Shown: positions 24,101 through 34,600 of the stretch, piece by piece
How the letters are laid out: each line of letters opens with the position of its first letter
Numbering within the stretch: the first letter of the stretch is position 1
Origin: Chamaecrista fasciculata
Lineage: Eukaryota > Streptophyta > Magnoliopsida > Fabales > Fabaceae
Reading direction: 5' to 3'
Assembly (NCBI GenBank): GCA_003254925.1
Contig: QANZ01045297.1
Span: forward strand, 175,451-239,450
Length of the DNA stretch: 64,000 bases
Translations under genes and position numbers: made by a program
The notes under the pieces: generated by a model
What the model saw: only the letters and a program-made list of their open reading frames with translations
Databases searched by the model: none
Told to the model about the DNA's origin: nothing

Positions 24101-27100
24101 TGTTGGTAATTTTAATGAGCAGTGGTTGGTGTTGTCCAACCTTCATATAAAACTTTTCATCAATCAAGTTTGGAGATTTTGGTAGCAGTATGCAGTGTAA
24201 ATTCTTTGAAAATTTGATGTTTCTGCAAGCTTATGGATTTTATGGATAGAATGAAGTGCAGCTATTTTTAACTAGAGATTTCTCCTTTCTCACTGTTCAT
24301 GAGATAGTCGGATAGAGTAGTTTTTTTGGGAGCTTCTCTATGGGCTTAAGCTGATGAAGGGATTCCTGGGAAGCTCTTTGTGCTAAACTGCTAATGTTCT
24401 TTCATTTCATTTTTTTCTCTTTTTCTTGTATGTTTGTTATAGGAGGATTACTTATCCTCTTTCCACAAGTCAGTTTTTTCCCCTCTTAATCTATATTCTT
24501 AGTGAATAAAACTATATATATATATTTTACAACTTTAAATCCTACTTGGAGTATGGAACTTCTGACACCTTATAGTTGGGATGACTGTGCAGACTTTATT
24601 ATCTTGTTGCACTTTGGTGCAAATTCTTATAGAACTATATGCAATTTTCTCATGTCTTTGAAAACTGTATGTAGTTTTTCTGGCAGAAACATTTCTGTAT
24701 ATTGCTTGGTTGAAGTCTTGAAGAACTGTTAAAATATTATTATTTACAGAAAAAGATTCTATGATTATGTGCACATTTGTTTTATGCAGGTCGTTGTGTG
24801 ATTCTGGGACAGTGGAAATTATTGGACCCATCGCTTCAACAGTGGAGGATGTCATGCTAGTGTATGTGAGCGATACATCTCTTAATGTCTTCCAGTCTAT
24901 TTGACTGCATCTGGTTTCTGATACTTGAAATCAAACCATTTTCCTTTTCCTCTGCCAAGAGTGTTGTGAGAACCCTCTATATATTCACCACCAATATGAA
25001 GATAAAACTCACTCTTAGAGAGAGTAAGCTGATATACTAAATGCAGAAGCACCAACACACACCCTAGGTTACTTGGCTTTTGAGAGGCCAAGTTCTCTCC
25101 CAAACCTTTCCCTAATATTTTCCTTACTTTTCTGCTGCCCAAAACCCTCTATAAATACCTATTGAACCATTACATCCATCACATCCATACATTATTTTCT
25201 CATTTTTTGCAGAACTTTGTAACACGTATACATAAACAATTATAACTTCAAAAGTAATCAACATAAATTAGTGCATCTAAAGCTACATACATACACAAGA
25301 TACTATCAACGAAGAGCAGCTGATTGTGATAGTTAGGAGCCATTTCGTCATCTTAATAAGCAAGGAAATCAACGTTGAATCATGATATCCATATTTTGCT
25401 ATATGTTGTGTTGGAGGGTCATCATTGTACTATTGCCTATTGTTAACTTGTCATGACTTAAATTCTGTCTTGGTTCTGTATTTAGCCCAACTTCCATACA
25501 TTAATACCCTTTCTTGCCATATTACTAAACTATTGCATAATGATAAAAGGGCATATGTAGGTGTCTGCACTTCTAATTGTTTGGTATGGCGTCTCAATTG
25601 TTTATTTTAAGTACTAAAAGCTTGATCATGATTGCATGCTCCCTTAACATTTCATGCCAAACCTTGAGTTTTTCCCTGTTTTAAAGTTTTCCTTTATTGC
25701 TAATCGTTGGTCAGGTATGCAGCAATGTTGGGTTCATCACCTGCCAACCGAATCAGTATGAGACCGGTAATCTTTTAAGCTTTTACCTATATTCATTGTA
25801 ATAAGTGTGAAAACTATAAGATTTAAAAGTAAATTCAAATTTCTTAAATTTGTTATACAATACAGAAAAGCAGAGAGCCTGGGTGCTAGCTCAAATAAAA
25901 AACCATTCACATATATTCTGGGAAAGAAAATGAGACTAATTTCAAATTGCTAATGAAGTATTTTTGCCTGACAAAAATGCTAGACCTTAATTTCATTGTA
26001 TTTGGGATCATCTACAAGCATCATTGATCACAGTTAGGTGGTGGATTCCGAGTGCCTTTTTTTTCCACACTTTTTATGCTTCTTTATTACTTATTCCAAT
26101 GTCAAATTTAGTATTTTCCATCGTCCTCTTTTCTTCAAGTGAATTACCTGCATCTTCATGATTTTCATGTAAAACCATTTAGAAAATTCTACAGTTGTTG
26201 ATTTTTTATTTTTATTTTTCGTTTGGAGCCTTTGCTTTGGGTGGAAGTCTGTGTGGTAGTATTTCTCATCTGTCCTTCTGCTTTCCCTTTTATTATCATA
26301 ATGTTTTGGTACGATGGAGGATCACCCCCACCAAATTGGAGGCTCTTTTGAAATAATACAAGTAGCCTTTTCAGAATAACAAAAACAAATTAGAGAAGCA
26401 TATGGAACTAAGTTCTTTTTTCAGTCTAAGAATCCAATTTGAAAGGTCAAACTTTCAAGCGGGAGATCAATCTAGTATGTACGTATCATGTACATTTCCA
26501 GTCTTTGTTAGAAAAGACACCCTGTTTAGAAAGTAGATATATTATTGCCATTCTATGCAATCCCACTAAGCACATAATGGGCTTATACAAAATGAGAAGC
26601 TTTTTTTATTTTTGTTAAATTATTTTAATCACTTTGAAGTGCAATTCACTATTTAAAATACTATGTAATGATACCCTTTACAATTCTGTCTCTTTTGACT
26701 TCTAATACTATGGGGATGTAAGAAACTATTAAAGCAAATCTTGTCCTTCCAGGCTGTACAATAGTTCTTCAGTAACGTTTATTTATTTCTGTTTACTTCT
26801 AGTCACCACCTTGTTTGCCAAACCTGTCCTCCAATGATGCTTTAGATGCTTTGGGATCATTACGACTAGGAAAGTACACTCCGGTAATCACCTATCCTTT
26901 GCAACAGATTGTATTTATAGTATGACATGGTATAAGTTATTAAAAAATATATATATTCATTCCTGTGTAGTGGTTTAGTGATGTACATTCAACAGAGGTC
27001 TCTGATAAGTGCGAGGATGCTCTAAGTCTTCTGTCAAAATACCATGGTTGTGAAGTAAGTTTATCATTGGTAATTGAGTATCATGTTTTTCATGATTGTA

Positions 27101-29195
27101 GTGAAATTTATTTTATTATCTGATTGGAAAGAACATAAGCTCTAAATTTAGTGTAACAAATTCAAAAATGCTGAGCACTAATTGTTTGTCCTGTCACTTT
27201 CAAAGATGACAGAGATTGTTGTTCCAGAGCTTCTTGAGATGCGAACTGCACATCTTGTTTCAATTGGCTCTGAATGCTTAAGCTCAATGAACCCTGATTG
27301 CAAGGATGGGTATGTTTGGATATTTTGGAGCTTGAAGCTAGTAATTTGATCTTTTGCTTTGAATTCAACAAGGCAATATAGCGTGTTTTTTTTTTTTTTT
27401 TTAAATGTAACAAATCTTGAATCTTCCTTCTCATATGTTGTTGAACATATTTAAAATGGGCAACCATCAACTTCTAGCAATTTGTACGTGACATTTATAA
27501 CGTTTCTTGTAATTCTTTTCTCTTGTAGGAAAGGTAAAAAATTGACATATGATACGCGTACAAGTCTGGCACTTTTTGGATCATTTACGGCAGGGGATTA
27601 TGTTGCAGCCCAATGTCTCAGGTGACGCAGGATACATATTTACGGAAAAAACAACTTAGCTTTAGTTTCTTTTGTATACACACAACTTACTCATTATATG
27701 TGAAGATCATATGCTGCACCCGTTAGAAATACTCACTGGTCTAGATTCTTTAATCTAATGCAATCCATAAATTAAAATTGACTATGTAGCTTGTAAATTT
27801 TATTGCTGTTATTTTTCAGGCGAAGGCTCATGTATTACCACATGGAGATTTTCAAGAAAGTGGATGTTATAGTAACTCCAACCACTGGGTATGTACGCAT
27901 AACAAACTATTCTGGTAGAAGTGCACCCTATTGTAATGGATTCTTGGATTTAACATTCATATGCATTTCTCTATTGTTTGATTGCCATTTAGAACATAAA
28001 GCTTGGAACCGTCCCCCTAGTGCAAAGGAAAATGAGGCTTCTCTAGTTTACCTTTTAGATAGCCCTTGCCATCATATCATCATATATTATGTAATAGTAA
28101 TGATTTCAACCATTTCTAGAATTATAATTGAAGATATTGGAGTGTGGTAAGGGACTGAAAATCAGGTTTCCTTGTAATGAAAATATATATTGACAAAATT
28201 AAGGCTTTATTGTTACTCCTGGAATTATGTATGGTAAGAAACTGAAACTGAACTACTTTTTATGTTTGACAGCATGACGGCACCCAAAATACCTCCTAGT
28301 GCTCTTAAAAGTGGTGAGACAGATATGAAAGTTACAGGTGATGGGATATTTGGCTTCACTGGTGCATCTACTTACATTCTTCCCTCTTGTCATGAGTTAA
28401 TATGAGGCTTGGTTTTCAGGTTACCTTATGCGTTTTATCATTACTGCAAATCTTCTTGGATTCCCTGCCATTTCTGTTCCGGTGAGTGAGGGTGGAGCGA
28501 ATCTCTAAAGAGTATTGAGTATATTCTTTTGGTCAAAAGAGTACTTTGTTGAATTACCTTAGTTATTGATTGTATTGTGTCATTTTTGTTTTTCTTCCTT
28601 TAGGTTGGTTACGACAAGGAAGGGCTTCCAATAGGTTTGCAAATAATAGGTCGACCATGGGGGGAAGCTACCGTTCTGCGTGTAGCCTCTGCAGTGGAGG
28701 TATGTATTTGACAAATGAAATGTGCTAATGCCGTTAAGATAATTCAATGGAGAGTTTTTATTTCTCAGGAAACTAAGTTTTTTTTATTAATTATACTTTG
28801 AGATTCTTACCTTACTAGTTAAAAATCAAATGGAAATCTCGAAGTAGATTTAATTGTGAGAAAGAATATTACAAGACTTATATCGATATCTATATCTTTG
28901 TTATTTTGTTTTCTAATAAAAAGACATAATCATGCAATTTTTTTTTAAATCTTTTTCTTATGCTATATTTAAAAAAACCTGACAGTAAAGATGTAGAAAA
29001 CGTATCTTAATTTTTTCCTTCCATAACATCTTAGTATTTTACTTTCATAAAATACCCAAACTGTCATGACCTCCTTGGAATTTCCATTTGGTAAAACGTG
29101 TTAATCTTTGCTTCATTGTCTATTGCACACAGAAACTCTGCGGTGAGTCCAAGAAAAAACCTGTACAATACTATGATATTCTGAGGGCAAACTGA
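21101..29195 (+). CDS. FAAH: Fatty acid amide hydrolase (amidase signature family)
   Basis: It hydrolyses N-acylethanolamines and other fatty acid amides to free fatty acid and amine, acting on endomembranes. Coding exons: 21101-21179, 21329-21438, 21595-21655, 21758-21945, 22033-22162, 22291-22368, 22436-22583, 23496-23608, 23698-23773, 24790-24861, 25715-25766, 26803-26883, 26971-27054, 27206-27309, 27529-27621, 27820-27888, 28273-28337, 28420-28481, 28604-28699, 29133-29195. All joins keep frame and give 607 aa, the length I recall for the Arabidopsis enzyme. The amidase signature is intact, with the Lys-cisSer-Ser triad as K204 (in IAIKDDID), S280 (in TGGSSSG) and S304 (in GGGSVRIP). The start MGKKRVM is preceded by leader sequence, with a probable 5' UTR intron. 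Introns 7, 9, 10 and 11 are about 0.85-1.05 kb; intron 7 holds a small TIR element. Nothing suggests inactivation. The closest Arabidopsis gene is At5g64440 (from memory). Confidence 0.95.
23074..23322. mobile_element. Small TIR element inside FAAH intron 7
   Basis: Termini of about 25 bp, 'ttggactaaaaccttattttg' type at the left and 'actaaaatggggttttagtcc' type at the right, are inverted copies around a core of roughly 200 bp. No clear target duplication was found. It lies wholly inside the intron (22584-23495) and does not touch the splice sites. Confidence 0.55.
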
Positions 29196-29714
29196 AGCTA
29201 TCCACTGCCAAACCCTTTGCTCTTCCTACTATTTGACAGTAATTACACAGATATGTTAGATTTTCTTGTCATTTCATTTCTCAAAATTTGAAATATTTTC
29301 CGCAGATAAGAATCCCAATAATTCTAGGATAAAATATTGATATTGAAATATGAGAAGAAAATCAAAATTCTTCAAAAGTTATTTGTAAGTACGTCGCAAA
29401 TTTCAGGCTGAATCCTCTATAATTGGATTCTCTACATTTCTCTATAATTTAGAGAATATTGGCGGTTCAATCAATCATCACATCCTCATTGTGCCATGTC
29501 GTTAGCAGTGGCTGAAATTACACTAATTATCTTTGTGGGAACGGTGCGTCCTTGGATTACAAGAAAACGCATTGTCCTTTTCCATTGAGTGTCGTCTTCG
29601 CAACCATGGATTTTGTCTCCTCCTAATCCAGGTACACAGCTTATTCAATCCTTATTTATTGTGTCCAGTGAGAAAATTTCAGAACTTGGAGAAAAGTTCA
29701 CCTAGACTCTAAAT
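29196..29714. other. 3' flank of FAAH
   Basis: The first part should be the FAAH 3' UTR. There is no further exon. The phrase 'gaaaatttcagaacttgg' near 29673 recurs at about 30902 and 30947, linking this flank with the retrotransposon cluster that follows. Confidence 0.4.
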
Positions 29715-29726
29715 GCTCTGATACCA
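29715..29726 (-). promoter_or_regulatory. Retrotransposon primer-binding site (tRNA-Met type)
   Basis: The minus strand reads TGGTATCAGAGC immediately after the LTR's terminal CA. This is complementary to the 3' end of initiator methionine tRNA, where reverse transcription of copia-type elements starts. Confidence 0.8.
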
Positions 29727-29910
29727 TGTTGAAATTATATTTCATTGAATAATATTGGATTGATACATACTACAATGAAGCTTGCTCACATATAAATACA
29801 CATAGAAAACACTTAGAACATTAAATGTTGAACTACTCAACCACCTAATAATTATACTGACCAACTAACTTAATAAAGGAAGATTGACTATTGATTCATG
29901 ATTCTCAACA
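29727..29910 (-). mobile_element. 184-bp copia-type LTR, minus orientation
   Basis: On the minus strand it begins TGTTGAGAAT and ends TTCAACA, with TGTTG/CAACA terminal inverted repeats. Directly downstream (plus 29715-29726) is TGGTATCAGAGC, the initiator-tRNA-Met primer-binding site of plant copia elements. Directly upstream (plus 29911-29924) is a polypurine tract, AGCTTGAGGGGGGA. Having both signals on one LTR is unusual (see findings). No gag or pol coding sequence remains. The short LTR suggests a miniature or non-autonomous element. Confidence 0.8.
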
Positions 29911-30003
29911 TCCCCCCTCAAGCTGAGGATATGAACTTGCTCAGCTTGCATTGTAGGCTTTGACAATAAAGGCCGAAAAGAAGATTTGTAGGACAAAAGC
30001 AGT

Positions 30004-30490
30004 TATGGCTTGTGTTCTTGTTTGAGTCTCAGAGGCTCTCTTTATCTAGAGCTTGTACTCCTTTTGGAAACCTAAGAGGCCATCAAATAGTGATGGCTTG
30101 TGTTCTTTTTCGAGTCTAAGGGGCTCTCTTTAGCTAGAGCTTATACTCTTTTTATGAACCTCAGGGGCCATGAAAATAGAGATGACTTATGTTCTTTTTC
30201 GAGTCTCAGGGGCTCTCTTTATCTAGAGCTTGTACCCTTTTTTTTTTTGTGAAATAAAGTTTAGGTGAGTTGGGCCCCGGGGGCTCACCAAGGCCAGGAC
30301 AGGCCTCAAGGCTCTATGAGCGCTTACAGAAGTACTTACAGATTGCCTACCAACAAGGCCGTCACATCGGCAGTGGGAATCGAACTCACGACCTTGTGGG
30401 TTATGAGTTGACTCCTTACCAATTGAGCCAACCTTTGTTGGCCTAGAGCTTGTACCCTTCTTAGAACCTCAGAGGTCATTTAAAATAGTG
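30004..30490. repeat. Three 89-bp tandem repeats split by a SINE
   Basis: Units begin at 30004, 30093 and 30182 with 'atg(g/a)ctt(g/a)tgttct' and contain 'gagtct(c/a)a(g/a)(g/a)ggctctc' and 'tagagctt(g/a)ta'. The third unit is interrupted by the SINE at 30240-30442 and resumes at 30460. The array lies upstream of the polypurine tract in the minus-oriented copia remnant, so it is probably part of that element's internal region. Confidence 0.7.
30240..30442 (-). mobile_element. tRNA-derived SINE with 17-bp target duplication
   Basis: On the minus strand the 203-bp unit starts at 30442 with 'gccaacaaaggttggctcaa'. It contains a pol III box A (TGGCTCAATTGG) and box B (GTTCGATTCC), and ends in an A-run at 30240-30248. 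It is bounded by the perfect 17-bp repeat 'ctagagcttgtaccctt' (30223-30239 and 30443-30459). The whole structure is intact, so the insertion is fairly recent. It is not a tRNA gene: the body after box B lacks an acceptor stem and is followed by a SINE-type tail. Confidence 0.9.
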
Positions 30491-31049
30491 TCCATCAAAC
30501 TGGAAATAGGGGATTAGGGCATGAATCATATTGAAACCTCCAAATGGAGCAAGAAAGACATGAACCAAAAGAACTAGATCCCTATTGACCTTGTATTGAA
30601 CCCGAAAAATAACACCACCAATCATCTAGACAGCGGCTGACGAACCCAAAACAGTGACGACGAAGCTTTTCCGCCGCCGGGAAGGTGGCGCGTGGACCCC
30701 ACGCGCCCGATAAGCTAGAATGCTAAGGAGGCGCGTGACGATCATGCGCAGCTTCGTTGGACGCCGGACTTTGTGGCATGACCGACGACCACCCTCTGAT
30801 ACTATCCATGCCGGTGGTGAATGTCACAGACCACCAAAATTAGTGGGTCCTCACTTGGAAATGTGATATGAACTCAATGCATAAAACAGAAGCAACGGAA
30901 GAAAATTTCAGAACTTGGAGAAAAGTTCTACAAGAAGCAGCGAAAGAAAATTTCAGAACTTGCAATAAAACCATTGCTAGCTTAACAGAAAATGAGAACA
31001 GAATTATGTAACTTTCTACAAGATGCAGAAATTTATAAGGAACCAATAA
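30491..31049 (-). mobile_element. Decayed internal region of a copia-type element
   Basis: A degenerate primer-binding-like 'tagtatcagagg' (minus strand, about plus 30797-30808) is followed on the minus strand by a GC-rich leader (30640-30795) and the tandem repeats described above. No gag or pol frame survives, and no matching second LTR was found to the right of 30810. This is assigned from context only. Confidence 0.4.
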
Positions 31050-31155
31050 AAAGTTGGCTCAAGTGGTAAGCGATTTGGTAAGGTCTCAAGTTCAAAACCT
31101 TGTGAATGCAATTACTCATGTAGGTCGAATTTGGATTTTGGGTGGGCAAACGAAA
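31050..31155 (+). mobile_element. Fragmentary tRNA-derived SINE
   Basis: Box A-like 'ttggctcaagtggt' (31053-31066) and box B-like 'agttcaaaacc' (31089-31099) have the right spacing for a tRNA-type promoter. A short unrelated body and an A-rich end follow. It is shorter and more decayed than the SINE at 30240, and there is no convincing target duplication. From 31156 to 31682 I see no gene; the PGM-like 3' UTR should occupy the right end. Confidence 0.5.
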
Positions 31156-31682
31156 AAACAATTCCTAATAAGATTCCATTATTACTAAATACAAGGATTT
31201 TGTTGTCGACAATAGTAACTAGATAGAGAAAGAATTAATTAGAAGTAGCTTGTTGTTTAGATTTTTTCCTACTTGGAAAGAGAGATAGTTAATTTCCTGA
31301 TATGATCAATTCATTTTTGGTCTCGTTTGTTAATGGTCTAATTGGATAAAAAAAGAATTCGTCAAAAGTAATATGTAATTTCAATTTCATCGTGAGAGAT
31401 ATATGATATATTTAATAGTCAATAATCAATCATGAAACTTATTTAGAAAAACATTAAGGACTAGAATAAAACTGTTGAAAAGTATTAAAAACTAAAATGA
31501 AACGAAAAAAAAAAATTTAAGGTAAATATTATGAACTATAATAAATTTTTGACAAAAAATACATTAGATATCTCGAGTCAAGATGAAATTATCTTTACAT
31601 AATGTTGGAGTATTTGAGATCTATTCAGATACTCGTCTCAATGGCGTGAAACCAAATCTGTGGAAGAAGAAAAATTAGACCC

Positions 31683-34600
31683 CTATTTCTCTGCCTTCTC
31701 ATCAACATCAACAGAGAGTTCCAGTTCAGAAGGTATTTTGCCTGGATAGTTAGTGGTTGATACATCCAGTCCTGTCATGCTGGAGGATGAAAAGATTAAT
31801 TATACGAATCGTGATCAAGATTAAAGCAGCATCTTCAATTGATCAAAGTTGTAATCTCACCTCTTATCAACAATGACCATGGAGCGAAGCTCACAATTGG
31901 CAAAACTGCAAAAGAACATATAAATTAACAAAACTTCAAATCTTAGAGAAGCAAAGGAGCTTATTTTTTTAACAATTTTGTTGGTCGACTTTGATTGCAA
32001 AAAAATATACGTATATTAAATTTGTTATAAACTTTGTTCAAAAAATATTTTGTTATAAACAAAACAACAAGAGTATTTAATTTGGGCTTGATGTTTATAA
32101 GATGTTCGAATATAGCAATTGGGGGAAATTAAAATTTTATACTTCAAGCCTTTCTATAATATAAGAACAACGTATTTTTTACACAAATGAATTTCAGTTT
32201 GTTTATAATATACATAAATGTTGAAGAATTTTAAAAGCTGGGACAATCAACTGAATCAAGTCCTACAAGCCTGTCAATATCCTAGTGCGGTTTTCGCTTA
32301 ACTACTTTGTGATAATAATTACTTAAAATTTAACGAGAAAATGTGAATGATAAAATAACGAAGAATTACATTATTAAATGATTGTCTGACCTATGTTTTA
32401 AATGGTTTCAAAATACTTTCAGATTTCAGACTATTTAAAAGTTTAGTAGATATTTTCAAGGTAATTAAGTGATGATAAAATAAACTACAAAAAGTTTAAC
32501 GAGACACTTCAAAGGGTGCGTTTGGTGCCTATATAAAAAATTAGTTTTGGGATTATGAGTTTGAACTAAGCTCTCGTAAGCAAGCGTGGGTACTCATGCC
32601 TATTATATTTGACATGTACGCTAATTAAGGGACTTTGACTATGCAATGCAGTGGCAGCAATCAAACCCAACCAAGTGGTGGAAACCCAAATTGCATGCAT
32701 GTGTTCCATCATCCTTAAGGCCCTCACTTGAGTTATAAGCTGACGTTACTCAGCTCGGCTTGAACTGAAAACTACAAAGCTGGATTAGGATAAATCTAAC
32801 CTTAAGTTCACAGTAGAAGGCAGCTTCCGGCCAGTGGGGGTCGTCGGAACCTGCAAACGAGAATGCACAGGGGGTTCCCTGCGATTCTTCTCCGATGCTT
32901 AAGTTAGTGAGAGAAAGCTGGAGAGTTTGAATATTTTTAGAGAGAGAGAGTCGTTACCTTAGAAAAGGTCCCCCCTTTTCCTTTTATCCTCCTTCCCTTT
33001 TGTCTCATGTTCGTACGAGGTCTCTCTCTGAGACGTCAGGGGTGTACTCGGGATGTGTGAGGAAAAGTGGGTTGGTGTAGGTTTCTGCTTTTGAGGTGAC
33101 AGCTATCACTGCCAGGGTACGGTGGGATTTCCAACCTTCTCTCCTGGTTGTCAGTGATAGCCAGGAGTGCTTTTCATGGTTTGGTCTGCGCGCAGGGGGC
33201 GTTTTAGTCCTTTTGCGTGTCCTTCTTGTCCTGTCACGTGCTTTCACGGATCCTGGCATTTAATGCCAATATCTTGGCATTAAATGCTTGAGTGTGGGAG
33301 GGGGAACCTACCTGGGTTGTCCCTCCGTCGGGTATCCTTTGTGTCCTTGGATAACGACTCCGAGGGGTCGTTCCGAGGAGTGTACATCACTAGTCCCTCC
33401 GAAAGGTCCGAGGGGGAGTCCGCGCCATCGGACCTGAGGGGTGATCCCGAGGGGTGTATATCATGAACTAAACTAATCTTGTATTTGATGATATACGGAT
33501 TAAAAAATTAATTTCAAGAATGTTATATTTTTGGAAATGAATCTTATAAAACTCAAGATTTTTAATTCCACCAAAGGGTGGAATTACTCTAATCCCATGA
33601 CATAAAAATATTATTTTTTTTATCTAAATTGACTAAACTACTCCTATAAAATTTAATTAATAATAATAATAGATATCTCATGTACATACTTCTTAGACTT
33701 AAAGCTCTTCATTAACTTAATATTTATTTATTTATGAAAAATATTAACATTAATTTTTGTTGATTTTGAAAAATGATAATTTTCTTAAAATATTTTATTA
33801 TTTTGAGATTTATGTCAATCATATTTGAATTAATATTTTTCAATAATATTATTAATATTATTTGTGTTATATTTATGATAAAATTATTTTTTTAATCATG
33901 TAGAGACAGTATACTTTTTTCAAAGATAAATTTATGTATGCATGAACAAAAATCAAAGACATATTTAAGTTAATGAAGAGCTTGAAGACAAAATATATCA
34001 TAAAATATACTGAACATTTCTAGGATTATTAAAGTTAATGTAACATTCCTAGAAATATCATAAAATAATTCTTGGAATATCTAAAAGTTTATCCGAACAA
34101 ATTTTTCAATAGTCTTGAAAATTATATTTTTGGACATCACAATCCCAGGAATATGATTCATGTGACTAAAAAAATAAGGGTAAATTGCAGTTTGGTACCC
34201 TGTGGTTAGGGGCGATTCCACTTTGGTACCCTGATAGAAAAAATTTTGCAGTTTGGTGCCCCGTGATTTGCTCCGTTAGCGAATTGGTCCCCAGTGCTTT
34301 ATTTTCGTTAGGATTTAACGGCAAATCTGATTGTGACCACGTTAAAATGTCAAAAACCTCCCAACAAGTCTTTTCTTATGCGTTTAAGTCATTTCCCTTT
34401 CCTTTTCACAAGATTTCTTTTGAATAGGTCCTGAATTAATTACACTTTAATTTCCAAAAGTTTATGATTTTTATCAAAATAGTCCTTAGAACCTCAAAAG
34501 ACAAATGAGAATCTATGATTTATCAAAAAAATCCCCATATTCAACTACCAGAAGATGAAATTTTCATTCAAGTACACTACAAACAAATCAAAACCCTCAA

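Noticed and set aside
24862..25714. An LTR in FAAH intron 10 ('ccctctataaatac' and 'gagagagtaagc')
   Set aside because: The phrases resemble LTR leaders but I found no TG...CA borders or target duplication.
27803..28150. A separate 115-aa gene
   Set aside because: Its first part is FAAH exon 16; the rest is read-through into the intron.
30350..30442. A tRNA gene on the minus strand (box A and box B present)
   Set aside because: There is no acceptor stem, the body runs on for 200 bp to an A-tail, and a 17-bp target duplication surrounds it: a SINE.
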